This document shows, in pieces, positions 7,112-15,863 of a stretch of DNA of 31,737 bases. The DNA lies in contig JAEYTI010000035.1 of the NCBI GenBank assembly GCA_023434145.1, forward strand, positions 1-31,737, written 5' to 3'. Origin of the DNA: Chloroflexota bacterium. Lineage in GTDB: Bacteria > Chloroflexota > Anaerolineae > Anaerolineales > Anaerolineaceae. The notes beneath the pieces are model-generated. The model saw only the letters and a list, made by a program, of their open reading frames with translations. It did not search any database and was not told the origin of the DNA. A program made the position numbers and the translations under genes. Every line of letters begins with the position of its first letter. Position 1 is the first letter of the stretch.

Positions 7112-8926
7112 ATGGTGGCTTCCAGCGCGAATATCGATGAGGATAAATCAGTCCAGAGCCAAATCAAAATAGAATTGGAAGACCTGAAGAAGATTGCTGC
7201 CGCCTTTGGCCCGGCTCGCTTACGGGATGGTACCTGGTTCAATGAATTTGTGCAGGCGATGCTGTCCTCTTATGCTGAGAAGATTATCAAGGCTGGCGGT
7301 GTTGCGTATTTTCGAAAAAAGTATCCTGGTCTCACCCAGGATGCTATCGCAGAAAAACTGTGCACACTGGCGATGCGTTATGCGGCCATCGCTGGTGGGG
7401 TTACCGGGCTAACCGCTGCGACAGGGGTATTAGGCGGTTTGACCATCCCCGTAATTATTGCGGCCATTGGCGGCGAGATTTTGTATACCACGCGTTTGCA
7501 GGTAAGACTTATTTATGATCTCGCCACAGTTTATGGAGACCCAATTGACTTAAATGATCCGGAACAACTGTATCGAGCATTTATGCTGGCTTATGGTGTT
7601 ACTGCTGTTTCGGCAAATGTAGGTGCCGTAGCTGCAGCCGGGGGGGCAGAAGTTGTGCGAGCACAGGTTTACCGCTTTGTCACAGGTAAAACGCAGATAA
7701 TTCAAGAAGCTGCGATAAAAATATTGGGCCCGCGTATCGGGAGAATGATTACTCGGAATGCGATTATAAAGACTGCAGTTCCTGTAGCAGGGGTAGCGAT
7801 CTCTTCAGGTTGGAACTACGTTTCTACAAAGAACATGGCTGAAGTTGGGCGGCAGGAATTTAAATTAGAAGCCCGCGCGCAACAGGCAGCGATTGACGTG
7901 TGTAATACAGCCAAGTTGACTTCCAAAGATCTGCCAATTATTGTGCAGGCAGTACAAACCATCATTAACATTGACGGCAGTATTGATCCGCGTGAGTTGA
8001 AGGTGTACCGGGCGATTGTGAAGTGCTTGAATGTTCCTGCTGAAACGCTACAAGAAATTGAAACTCGCGTAGAAATGAATGCTGATATCGTTGAGAAACA
8101 GCTGCGAGCCATCAAACGCGTAAAACTTCGCAAGGCTTTGGCTGACCTTCTTGTATTAGCCACTGCAGCCAATGGCACGATTGATTCAGCCGAACTTGAC
8201 TTGCTCAATCGTTTTTTGCCAGCGTTAGATGATAAGTTGGATATGGACGCGCTCCAAGCTCAGGCGTCTCGCTATAAACGCAAAGAGCAAAAGGGCTTGA
8301 GAGAACAGGCGGGCGGATTCGGTCAGAAGATTCGTGGGCTTTTTGGCAAGAAAGCGCCGCAAGGATCTTCAGAACCAGAGCCAGCATCCAGTGGCGTGGC
8401 TGCAACTCCAACGACAGAGGCTTCTCTTGATCAGGCAGAACTTTTAGAGCGGTTAAATCTCCTTCATACAGAAGACTTGGTAACGGATTATGATTTAGAG
8501 GTCAAACAACTAGAATTGTCGGAGCAGTTTACGGTTTCCACTCTACCAACTTCAACTGCTGATGATCTACCGCTTGCCTTAATCCATCTACAGGCGCTTA
8601 TCAACCTGACGAAGGTAGATGGAGTTAAGGACAAAACTGAGATCGAATTTCTGAACGAACTTTTGCCTGCTGCTAAGCTTAATGCTGAACAGACATCCGA
8701 TCTTCAAGATCGTTTATCGGCTAATTATTTGGTTGAGATTGATTTTTCACCCTACCAAAATCATCCGGATGAAGCACAGAATCTCATAATGGACCTGGTG
8801 AACATGTCCAGGCAGGATGGCAAGGTTCAGCCCACAGAGAAACAGTACATCAAGAAGGTTGCTGAACATCTGGGTTTATCCCAGAATGATGTGGAGGAAC
8901 TCTTAAATGATCAATCGACAACCTAA
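7112..8926 (+). CDS. Membrane-associated protein with two TerB-like domains
   Basis: The start is the ATG at 7112, preceded by GGAG at a good distance; an upstream in-frame TTG lacks an SD. The 604-aa product has an N-terminal helical domain, then Gly/Ala-rich hydrophobic stretches (about residues 92-125, 160-180 and 217-235) that could insert into a membrane, with an RLIYDLATVYG segment reminiscent of EcsC-like proteins. Two C-terminal modules (about 272-380 and 485-600) each hold a pair of acidic helix starts (IDGSID, ANGTID; KVDGVKD, QDGKVQ), the hallmark of TerB metal-binding folds. A Pro/Glu/Ala linker separates them. TerB proteins occur in stress and phage-defence-linked settings, but the function here is unknown. 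It stands alone. Confidence 0.7.
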   Translation: MVASSANIDEDKSVQSQIKIELEDLKKIAAAFGPARLRDGTWFNEFVQAMLSSYAEKIIKAGGVAYFRKKYPGLTQDAIAEKLCTLAMRYAAIAGGVTGLTAATGVLGGLTIPVIIAAIGGEILYTTRLQVRLIYDLATVYGDPIDLNDPEQLYRAFMLAYGVTAVSANVGAVAAAGGAEVVRAQVYRFVTGKTQIIQEAAIKILGPRIGRMITRNAIIKTAVPVAGVAISSGWNYVSTKNMAEVGRQEFKLEARAQQAAIDVCNTAKLTSKDLPIIVQAVQTIINIDGSIDPRELKVYRAIVKCLNVPAETLQEIETRVEMNADIVEKQLRAIKRVKLRKALADLLVLATAANGTIDSAELDLLNRFLPALDDKLDMDALQAQASRYKRKEQKGLREQAGGFGQKIRGLFGKKAPQGSSEPEPASSGVAATPTTEASLDQAELLERLNLLHTEDLVTDYDLEVKQLELSEQFTVSTLPTSTADDLPLALIHLQALINLTKVDGVKDKTEIEFLNELLPAAKLNAEQTSDLQDRLSANYLVEIDFSPYQNHPDEAQNLIMDLVNMSRQDGKVQPTEKQYIKKVAEHLGLSQNDVEELLNDQSTT

Positions 8927-9005
8927 CCACTGCCTGATTCTCCTCAGACAATTTTTATCAATCGAAAAATAGATCAATCCGCAAACTGGTGCACCCGTTC
9001 CACTT

Positions 9006-9260
9006 TTATAGCCGGTCCAACGCCAAATCATGCGCAATCTGAAGGTTCATCCAAAACTCTGGAGTTGTGCCAAAAGCTTGAGCAAATCGCCAGGCAGTAT
9101 CTGGCGAAATACCCCGTTTTCCTCGAACAATTTCATTGATGCGCCTCGCTGAAACCCCCACATGCTTTGCGAAAGCCATCTGGCTAATTTCCATGGGCTG
9201 TAAGAACTCCTGAAGAAGGATTTCTCCGGGATGAGTTGGAATACGTTTGTTAGGAATCAT
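9006..9260 (-). CDS. higA: HigA-family antitoxin/HTH regulator without visible toxin
   Basis: The 84-aa protein begins MIPNKRIPTHPGEIL and has the HTH pattern of HigA antitoxins (MAFAKHVGVSARRINEIVRGKRG) plus the family's TAWRFAQAFGTTPEFWMNLQ block, so it is complete. I chose the ATG at 9260, which has GAGAGG upstream. HigB toxins normally precede HigA, but the space back to the primase gene (9261-9327) is filled by a promoter and codes for no RelE-like protein, and nothing toxin-like follows. It may be a solitary regulator or the survivor of a lost pair. Confidence 0.82.
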   Translation of the reverse strand: MIPNKRIPTHPGEILLQEFLQPMEISQMAFAKHVGVSARRINEIVRGKRGISPDTAWRFAQAFGTTPEFWMNLQIAHDLALDRL

Positions 9261-9284
9261 AAAGTACCTCTCATTTACAAGCCT

Positions 9285-9316
9285 ATTATATAGACGACCG
9301 CTAAATATTGAGTCAA
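9285..9316 (-). promoter_or_regulatory. Promoter of the higA-like gene
   Basis: On the minus strand TTGACT (9311-9316) is followed by an overlapping TATATA/TATAAT (9285-9292) with 18 or 20 bp spacing. The -10 lies about 25 nt before the ATG. Confidence 0.5.
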
Positions 9317-9327
9317 AAACTCGTTTA

Positions 9328-10284
9328 TTAATGTTTGCCCGCATGTAGCAGATGATTTATCCACTCTCGCAAATCCTCTCCTGCTTGCCAGTACTCAGTA
9401 ATATCCTTTCCTTTCGAAACCTGAACACAGCGGAAGCGATGGCTAAACCCAGATAGAGCCGACATAAACTCCCGCCCGGCTTTATCACTGTCACCCACAA
9501 TAAAGATTCGCTGGCTGCTGAGCAGCCGTGAAATCCACCGATAGTCTATCTCCCGGATGCTTGCACTGCCAAATGTTCCTACGCCCACCAGGTCGCCGGC
9601 TTCCTGATGCAGCAGCATCGCATCAAATTCCCCCTCAACAAGAAAAACCGTTGTTTTTCCAGCCATACTCTCAGCCCCAAACAGACCAGGCTGGCTGCCG
9701 CGGATCTGCAGATATTTCGGATCCTGCTCGAACCGCCGGATGTTGATTTTCCAAGTGGTTCCATCAATGATCCAGGGAATGATCACACCAGCGGAAAGGA
9801 AGACCCGATCTGATGCGGATTTCGGTGTCAATCCCCACGGTTGCATCCATTCGGAAAAATGAACCGGGTTATACCCAATGTGAAAGTTGTGGAGGGTTTC
9901 TTCGTTCAGTCCTCTTCCATTAAGATAGAGCCGAGCATCTCTCCCCCGCTCCGACCACAGCATTTTCTCCCAATGCTCTATATACAATCTGGCTCTGGCT
10001 TGCCAAGATTCATTGGGAGGGTTATGTTCAGCTGGAGGTGGAAGTTGAACGGCTCTGACCGGCCTGCTTTCACGGACATTCATCTTCCGATATTCTTTCA
10101 GCCAGGTGTTTACATTGCCACTTTTCCGGCAGCCAAAGCAAAAATAGCGTTTCCCATCACGATTTACCCCAAAGGATGGTGTGCGATCATCATGAAAAGG
10201 GCAGTGCCAGAAGAGCCAACGGTCAGATTTTTTGACCGGCTCTCCTAGATCGTCTTCAATGAGCTGGATCAAATCGAGAATCAA
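9328..10284 (-). CDS. DnaG-like primase with CHC2 zinc finger and TOPRIM domain
   Basis: This 318-aa protein combines a CHC2-type zinc-binding domain (Cys28, His31, Cys49, Cys52, in HCPFHDD and YFCFGC) with a TOPRIM domain (VFLVEGEFDAML, VGVGTFGSAS and IVGDSDKAGRE supply the acidic residues). It is half the length of chromosomal DnaG and lacks the helicase-interaction domain, which is typical of plasmid, phage and integrative-element primases. The start is TTG at 10284 with GAGG about 7 nt before it; no ATG precedes the zinc finger. The iteron cluster lies directly upstream, so the primase probably serves replication from that site. Confidence 0.87.
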   Translation of the reverse strand: MILDLIQLIEDDLGEPVKKSDRWLFWHCPFHDDRTPSFGVNRDGKRYFCFGCRKSGNVNTWLKEYRKMNVRESRPVRAVQLPPPAEHNPPNESWQARARLYIEHWEKMLWSERGRDARLYLNGRGLNEETLHNFHIGYNPVHFSEWMQPWGLTPKSASDRVFLSAGVIIPWIIDGTTWKINIRRFEQDPKYLQIRGSQPGLFGAESMAGKTTVFLVEGEFDAMLLHQEAGDLVGVGTFGSASIREIDYRWISRLLSSQRIFIVGDSDKAGREFMSALSGFSHRFRCVQVSKGKDITEYWQAGEDLREWINHLLHAGKH

Positions 10285-10300
10285 GGTTTACCTCGCAAAG

Positions 10301-10408
10301 TGTAGCAATAAAAACAGGGCTGCTACACTTGCTACGCTACACTTTCCTGAGTGAGAAAAGCATAAGTGTAGCAAGTGTAGCGGTGTAGCAAGGGTTCCCC
10401 CTGCTACA
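10301..10408. repeat. Iteron cluster (TGTAGC units), candidate origin or operator
   Basis: Seven copies of TGTAGC in either orientation lie within 108 bp: direct at 10301, 10367, 10376 and 10384; reverse (GCTACA) at 10322, 10336 and 10403; plus a one-mismatch copy at 10331. The blocks GCTACACTTGCTAC (10322-10335) and its reverse complement (10368-10381) form a large inverted repeat. The cluster fills the gap between the primase and the DUF3987-like gene and runs into the latter's stop codon. Confidence 0.8.
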
Positions 10409-12113
10409 CTTTCATCGACAGGCGGTAAGTAATCGCCCGCCGGCCGTTATTCGGAACCCGCTCGACCAGCCCATCTTGCTCGAGGCCAAGCAGCAGCGTT
10501 TCCACCCCTTCCCGTTTCTGATGGATCATCAAGCCAATCTCACGAGCGGTCATCCCATTCGGACCCGCTCGCTTGAGCACGCGCATGAGGCCATCTTCCT
10601 GACCGCGCTCATCTCCGTTGGAAAACTCGTTCAGCAGCCGGTGGACGCTCTCCCGCCAGGTCTCAGCAATCGACTGTCCCTGATACCAATGATCCAGGCT
10701 GACGCAGGGAGCTTCCTCGCGATCCGGGCGGCTGGTCCAGTCCGATACTGCCAACAGCATGGCCACCTTCATCGCCGAAACGTACAACCGGCCATACGAA
10801 GGATATAAACGGCGGTCGATGTCGCCCTGCAAAAGCATGTCATACCCGAGCGCCTTGGCATAAGCTTCCCAGGCAGCATATACCTCCGGCTGCAGTTTTA
10901 CCGGAACTGCCTGGGGCGTCTCAACCTGCACATCGCCGGCCGTTTCTTTGACTTTCGGAACGGGCAGCGCCCTCTTTGCCAGGTTGACCAGTCGGGTAAT
11001 CAAATCTTGAGGGATTTGAATGTCATTGGGGAAAAAGCGCCAATCGGGTATTTGCTTCTGGGGCGTAATCATCGCAAAGCGAGCCCACAAGCCGTTACTC
11101 CAATGCGCGCTGCGCTCGATATGGCTCGAAACGGCGCTGGGCGTAGTGGCGCCCAAATAGGAGAGGTAGGCATCCTTCACCGTCTGACGCCCACGACCAA
11201 CCGTCTGCGACACCTCACGATCCGGGCAGTCAAACAGGGAGAGCACCAGCGGCAGCAGCCCAGCCGTATAATCCCGGTTGAATGAATCGAGCAGGTGACT
11301 GGCCTCGTCCATCAACCAGCCGCGTTGAGCAGAAAAGGCGCGTTCATCCAGCCAGCGCTTCTTTTCAGCCGCATCCCAAGACTCAAAAGTAGACGGACGA
11401 ATCGTGCCCAGTTCCGCCACCAGGGATTCAGGCGTCTGTCGGCTGGCCAGAAGGAATGTATCCAGACCAGCCTGTTTCAAGAGCGTCTCCCCGATCCTGA
11501 TCGCCGTTGTCTTGTGATACAGCGTGGATTCCGCGACGATCAGTTGATAGAGGTTTGGGTAAATGCGGTGAATGCCGGCCTGCAGGTAAACCCTGCGCGC
11601 CACCACAGTTGACAACAGGAAAAGACCAGTGCTCAGGTGGAAGGCCGGGTCTGACATCGGCGCTGCCTGACAGGAGAAGCCGCAGTAATCCTTAAGCCAC
11701 TTCCCGGTTTCATAGTCACGCCATGATCCTGCAGGATGCACGCAGCTGGGCAAAGATGGAAAATCCGCCGCAGGCATATCGGGAGGAGTTGGGAGATCGC
11801 CCAGTGGATCGATTGAAAAGATCGCCTGGCGAATAGCCTCATGGTATGGTTCTTTCGCCATGACCGATTCAAATTGGTATAAGCGGTTTTCGGGCAGCAC
11901 GCGAACCAACTGATTGCCTAATTTTTCCCATGGGGATCCAATTCCATTGAGTGATGCTTCATCCACTGGTAGGTTGGCCAGCAAACGAGCCAGATAATAC
12001 GGACCCGCATAGGGATTCGAACCCGTGCTATAATCATTCATACTTGCGAACGCTGTATCAGCGTGAGAGACTGCCGCCGGCTGCGACCCGGCGGCGGTTG
12101 TGTTTTGGGTCAT
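10404..12113 (-). CDS. DUF3987-like replication ATPase with winged-helix C-terminus
   Basis: The 569-aa protein resembles DUF3987 proteins, which accompany primases in plasmids, phages and integrative elements. A P-loop-like stretch (VAESTLYHKTTAIR, about 187-200) keeps the Lys-Thr but lacks the first Gly pair, and a Walker B-like RGWLMDEASHLL follows. The last ~70 residues (NGMTAREIGLMIHQ, GVETLLLGLEQDGLVERV) look like a winged helix. It sits between recombinase and primase, all on one strand, so it is probably the helicase or loader part of the element's replication unit. The altered P-loop leaves ATPase activity uncertain. Confidence 0.7.
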   Translation of the reverse strand: MTQNTTAAGSQPAAVSHADTAFASMNDYSTGSNPYAGPYYLARLLANLPVDEASLNGIGSPWEKLGNQLVRVLPENRLYQFESVMAKEPYHEAIRQAIFSIDPLGDLPTPPDMPAADFPSLPSCVHPAGSWRDYETGKWLKDYCGFSCQAAPMSDPAFHLSTGLFLLSTVVARRVYLQAGIHRIYPNLYQLIVAESTLYHKTTAIRIGETLLKQAGLDTFLLASRQTPESLVAELGTIRPSTFESWDAAEKKRWLDERAFSAQRGWLMDEASHLLDSFNRDYTAGLLPLVLSLFDCPDREVSQTVGRGRQTVKDAYLSYLGATTPSAVSSHIERSAHWSNGLWARFAMITPQKQIPDWRFFPNDIQIPQDLITRLVNLAKRALPVPKVKETAGDVQVETPQAVPVKLQPEVYAAWEAYAKALGYDMLLQGDIDRRLYPSYGRLYVSAMKVAMLLAVSDWTSRPDREEAPCVSLDHWYQGQSIAETWRESVHRLLNEFSNGDERGQEDGLMRVLKRAGPNGMTAREIGLMIHQKREGVETLLLGLEQDGLVERVPNNGRRAITYRLSMKV

Positions 12114-12119
12114 GGGCTG

Positions 12120-13061
12120 CTATTTCCTTTCAGTATCAAGCTGCTCTACGGCTGTCTGTAAATCCTGTAGAGATGGTTCTGTGTAGATTCGAGCGGCGTT
12201 CAGGCTGACATACCCCAACAGGGCGGCGATTTTTTCGAGGCTAACGCCGCTTTCCGCCAGGTTCATCGCGAAAGTGTGACGGAGCATTTGCGGAGTCAGG
12301 TTTTCGATGCCTGCTTCTTGCCCAAAGCGCCGTACCACCCGCTGGACCGAGCGGCCGCTGAGCGGTGCTGCCGGGTTTTCATTCTCAACCGCAATCCAGA
12401 TATAATCCGTTTCCGCCTCTGGACGGACTGCCAGCCATTCGAGAACTGCCTTTCGAGCTTCCGAGTTCAATGGAACCACCCTTTCTCTAGATTGATTGGC
12501 GCTGCGAACAATCACCGCGCCCTTGCGATCAAACATCTGAAAATCGCTCATGAGCAAATTCACTTCTTCAGCCAGTCGCAAACCGGTATGCAGAAGCAAC
12601 TTCACCATCGAAGCGTCGCGCTGTCTGGCCAGCCAGCGTTTCGGAAAGCGCAATCGCGCCAGGCGAACATCCTTCTCAATCTCACGAAGCAGCGTTTCTT
12701 GTTGATCTTTGCTCAGAAAACGGACAGCAACCTTATCGGATGGCAGAGCGTGTAGGTCCTCTGCAAGATTCGCCTTTAGCTGGCCGGACTGAACCGCCCA
12801 GCGAAAGAAAGATGACAGCGCAGCGACCCGGCGGTTGACCGTATTGGTTTTTCGGTCACCTTCTGCCTGCATCGCCTGGATAAAACCGTGAAGATCACCA
12901 GTTTCAAGCTGCTCCCACCGGATCTTGCTTCTTTCCAATTCCAGCCAGACGATGAAGGCGCGCATATCGGACGCATATCCATTGATAGTCGCCTTCGACC
13001 GGTTTTGCTCGCGCAGATATTCCTGGTAATGCTCCAGGGCTGTGTTTAACGTTCCGTTCAT
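12120..13061 (-). CDS. Tyrosine recombinase, XerC/D-like, with altered active site
   Basis: The 313-aa protein has a SAM-like N-terminal domain (LEHYQEYLREQNRSKATINGY) and a catalytic domain with HTGLRLAEEV (Arg162), QMLRHTFAMNL (Arg261) and RIY (Tyr293). Three usual catalytic positions differ: the beta-hairpin Lys is absent (SANQSRER in place of GKG-K-R), the His of HxxR is Gln258, and the His of LGH is Tyr284. It may therefore be impaired or a divergent class. The ATG at 13061 overlaps the upstream stop by ATGA. Within the element it could resolve dimers or catalyse integration, but it lies 4.5 kb from the attachment site, so a second integrase may exist outside the window. Confidence 0.85.
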   Translation of the reverse strand: MNGTLNTALEHYQEYLREQNRSKATINGYASDMRAFIVWLELERSKIRWEQLETGDLHGFIQAMQAEGDRKTNTVNRRVAALSSFFRWAVQSGQLKANLAEDLHALPSDKVAVRFLSKDQQETLLREIEKDVRLARLRFPKRWLARQRDASMVKLLLHTGLRLAEEVNLLMSDFQMFDRKGAVIVRSANQSRERVVPLNSEARKAVLEWLAVRPEAETDYIWIAVENENPAAPLSGRSVQRVVRRFGQEAGIENLTPQMLRHTFAMNLAESGVSLEKIAALLGYVSLNAARIYTEPSLQDLQTAVEQLDTERK

Positions 13062-13765
13062 TTCGTCCAATCCACCTTTCCGTCTTCCAACGGCCATTGA
13101 TCAAGGATCTTGTTTGTCAACCGGTTACGAGCCCCATAATGGTGTTCTTCGATGGCTTTGATCAGCCGCCGTTGGGCTTCGCTTAACGGTTTTCGCCAGG
13201 CCTGCTGGAGCAGGCTCTCCACCTTTTGCCGGTCCTCTGCATCATCCCGGTCGCACACCGGCATCTTTGCCAGCATCGACAGCCGGCGCATGTCATCCCT
13301 GCGATCCAGCAGCGTATCCACCCCACCCTGTTCGGTAATCATCTTCTCGACTGCTTCACGCTGCCTATCTGTCAGAACATAGTTATCCAGCATTCGTTCG
13401 AACATGGCTTTCGCAAACGAACCCCACGGATGCACTTGGGTAAGCAGAGAGAGACCACGCAAATACTTTCTTTGAGCGGGCTTGAGAACTTCTTCATGGT
13501 CGAAGGCCCAGGGATCGAGGTAGTAACGGGCGCGCTGCATCAGCGAACGCCAGGGAGAAACAGCCGCTTCGCGAATACATTCACGCCCATAGATCCCACA
13601 AGTATAAGGACTCTGGACAACGAATCCTAGTTTCAAGGTCAAACCGCAGTAAGAACATACCAGGCCGGGCGCATAGATCATTCCATTGCAATTGATATCC
13701 GGCAGTTCTGGATAACGTATCCGGTCGATCACCAGGAATTGATGATCCCAATTCGGCAAATCCAT
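13058..13765 (-). CDS. Hypothetical protein with Cys-rich N-terminal motif (235 aa)
   Basis: The ATG at 13765 lies just after the stop of the upstream gene and is preceded by GAAAGGAATAAG; an upstream in-frame start inside the neighbour lacks a better signal. CSYCG and YTCGIYGREC (near residues 37-60) could bind zinc. The rest is charged and probably helical (LKPAQRKYLRGLSLL, LSEAQRRLIKAIEEHH). It is coupled to the recombinase by ATGA overlap. No family is recognised; a DNA-binding accessory role is plausible from position only. Confidence 0.6.
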   Translation of the reverse strand: MDLPNWDHQFLVIDRIRYPELPDINCNGMIYAPGLVCSYCGLTLKLGFVVQSPYTCGIYGRECIREAAVSPWRSLMQRARYYLDPWAFDHEEVLKPAQRKYLRGLSLLTQVHPWGSFAKAMFERMLDNYVLTDRQREAVEKMITEQGGVDTLLDRRDDMRRLSMLAKMPVCDRDDAEDRQKVESLLQQAWRKPLSEAQRRLIKAIEEHHYGARNRLTNKILDQWPLEDGKVDWTK

Positions 13766-13769
13766 ACGC

Positions 13770-15293
13770 TTATTCCTTTCCCTTCTGAATCGGTCGAGAA
13801 ACGAGCCCCAGTTCCTCGCCATACAACCAGATTGCGCTCAACATCCAGGAGAGCGCCTTTTCCGTCAGCTCCAGATCGCCAGGAGACAATACACCATCGC
13901 AACCAATGACCAGCTCGGGATCAAGAATTCGCACATCGACCATGATCTCCGATTGATCCCCGTTAAGCGTCGGCACTCGCACACTCACTTCCAGCGGTCC
14001 GCCGCGCCCGAAGCCGTGATAGCGCAAGAATGTCCAGCACAGCCGTGAATAAGAATCTCGAAAGAGGTTGATCCCTCGGTTCAGGCTTTTTCGCACCTCT
14101 TCCCGTCCGCGCAGCACTGCCTGCAGCAGCACCTGGTTCTGGTGCATGTTCAGGTAGCGATACAAGATCCAGATAGACGCCATTGGAAGCGCCGCTTGCT
14201 TGCGAACCGGACCATCCATGTAATGAGAAACCTGATAGATCATTCGCACCAGGTCGAAGAAAAATCCCCGGCCAGGATCTGGAAAGATCAAATTTCGCTG
14301 GAATTCGCCGCCCTCGGCAGCCATCGACTGTATGATTAGATTCAAGGTTTGGAGGTCAGCGTGTTGGTATGTTTGCAGCAGCGGCGGCAGCAGCACGTCA
14401 GTCACCGCAAGCTGGTTGTTCAAGCTGGGCACCAGCTCCGTTGAGGCTTTTTTGGGGGTTGGTGGTTCCGCCTCAGTTGACGAATTGCAGGTGATTTCCT
14501 CGAATTGCTCCACGCTCGCCCAAGCAGGCGACTGGAGGAAAGTCAGCACCGGCTGCCAGAACAAGCGGAAGGGCAGCTCCCCTTCTTGCCTTTTGAGATC
14601 CGTCAGGACGAGCGACCAGCGCTTTATGGTCGCTGTATCCTCGGGAGCCAGGTTGAATAAAATGCGGATATCTGGGCAAACGCCCTGACTGCCGGTTGAG
14701 CGGAAGAACTGGACGTACTGCTTCAGCTTATTCAGGATGCGGGGAATGTCGCCCGGGCGGGCGGTCTGCTCCATTTCAAAAATAATCTGGTTTCCGTCAG
14801 CAGCGTTGATCAGAACATCAGCGCGGATCGAGTGCTTTCCCCCGAAGCGTAGGACGTGCTCAACCGTTCCGGTGAGACCTGACCGCTTGGCCAGCGTAAA
14901 CACTTCCATTTCCATCAGCGCATGAGCCAGTTCCACCGGGTCTTCAATTTGTGGTGCTGTAACGGTTTCTTCGGGCAGCAGATGGGAAAGCACCGCCGCT
15001 CCATCGGCAGTGAGGATGTAAACGACCTGCGGCCGGCCGCGCCTTCCCTGCAAATGCACCGACTCGCTGCGCAGCAGCTGCACGCTCCCATAGAAGCCTT
15101 TCAGCAGTTCGTCGATCGTGCTGCGCGCCTGCTTCGTGGTCAGATCGGAGATCTGCTCAACCTGATCCTGAGTCGATAGACCGCGAGGGGCGAAGCTGCC
15201 TAACGCCTGGCGCAGGTTTGGCTTTTTATCCAGTACATCGATCCACGCCTGCCGCTTATCGGTCAGACCGCGTTTCTTCGTTGAAGATCGCAT
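13770..15293 (-). CDS. Replication-relaxation-like protein (507 aa)
   Basis: The N-terminal ~110 residues look like a winged helix (LSTQDQVEQISDLTTKQARSTIDELL, then a GRPQVVYILTADGAAVL wing), followed by a segment with RADVLINAADG and IIFEMEQ that resembles the D-(E/D)xK nuclease-like core of the replication-relaxation family. These proteins are encoded by plasmids and integrative elements next to replication genes. The C-terminal ~230 residues are not recognised. It follows the coiled-coil gene on the same strand with a 54-nt gap and an AGGAG about 14 nt before the ATG. Catalytic activity is uncertain. Confidence 0.6.
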   Translation of the reverse strand: MRSSTKKRGLTDKRQAWIDVLDKKPNLRQALGSFAPRGLSTQDQVEQISDLTTKQARSTIDELLKGFYGSVQLLRSESVHLQGRRGRPQVVYILTADGAAVLSHLLPEETVTAPQIEDPVELAHALMEMEVFTLAKRSGLTGTVEHVLRFGGKHSIRADVLINAADGNQIIFEMEQTARPGDIPRILNKLKQYVQFFRSTGSQGVCPDIRILFNLAPEDTATIKRWSLVLTDLKRQEGELPFRLFWQPVLTFLQSPAWASVEQFEEITCNSSTEAEPPTPKKASTELVPSLNNQLAVTDVLLPPLLQTYQHADLQTLNLIIQSMAAEGGEFQRNLIFPDPGRGFFFDLVRMIYQVSHYMDGPVRKQAALPMASIWILYRYLNMHQNQVLLQAVLRGREEVRKSLNRGINLFRDSYSRLCWTFLRYHGFGRGGPLEVSVRVPTLNGDQSEIMVDVRILDPELVIGCDGVLSPGDLELTEKALSWMLSAIWLYGEELGLVSRPIQKGKE

Positions 15294-15347
15294 GGCAAAA
15301 AATACTCCTGGTAAATAAAGGTATTGATAGGTAAGGACTTTAATGGC

Positions 15348-15857
15348 TTATTTGCCCTGTTTATTTGCCCGGTCCAGGGTGTTCTGGAGGCCAGCGATAA
15401 CGCGCTCCAGCTCCCGGATCTTCTTTTCCAGTCCCCGGCTGTACTGGCGGGCAGCTTCCAACTGCTGTTTCGCATCCGCCAGTTCTTCGGCCAGGCCTTC
15501 TTCCAGAAATTGGCTATTCTTCAGCGCTTCGGACAATGCCTTCCAAGTTTCCGGGTTATATTCGCGCTGGTGGGCCTCAAGTTTTAGCTCAGCGCGTTCC
15601 CAACGGCGTTTGGCATCTCGCACAATGGAGTTAAGCTGATCGATCAGCGTCAAGTAGTTCGCCGGTCGGGGGAGAAGCTGCGGCTGGTTCAACGCGATCT
15701 CAAAGTCCACCCGGAAGCGGTACCCGATCTCAAGGCACTGTGCGTGCCCCGACTGCTCGCCAAATCGCTGCCCGTCGCTGTACCCTTCCTGAAACCCAAT
15801 CCTTCGGGATTCAGCGGCCATTTCATTGATGGCTTCATTGGAAATAAAAAACGGCAT
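15348..15857 (-). CDS. Coiled-coil protein of the segregation/replication operon
   Basis: A 169-aa protein with an N-terminal helical part (IGFQEGYSDGQRFGEQSGH) and a long C-terminal coiled coil (about residues 85-165, rich in Glu, Leu, Lys and Arg, with LEKKIRELERVIAGLQNTLD at the end). AAAGGAT precedes the ATG. It lies 6 nt after the stop of the preceding 79-aa gene. Together with the ParM-like gene it forms a three-gene unit; it could bridge filament and DNA, but no homologue is recognised. Confidence 0.62.
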   Translation of the reverse strand: MPFFISNEAINEMAAESRRIGFQEGYSDGQRFGEQSGHAQCLEIGYRFRVDFEIALNQPQLLPRPANYLTLIDQLNSIVRDAKRRWERAELKLEAHQREYNPETWKALSEALKNSQFLEEGLAEELADAKQQLEAARQYSRGLEKKIRELERVIAGLQNTLDRANKQGK

Positions 15858-15863
15858 AATCCT

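Noticed and set aside
9261..9344. HigB toxin fragment upstream of higA
   Set aside because: The translated stretch has no RelE/HigB pattern and overlaps a good promoter and RBS.
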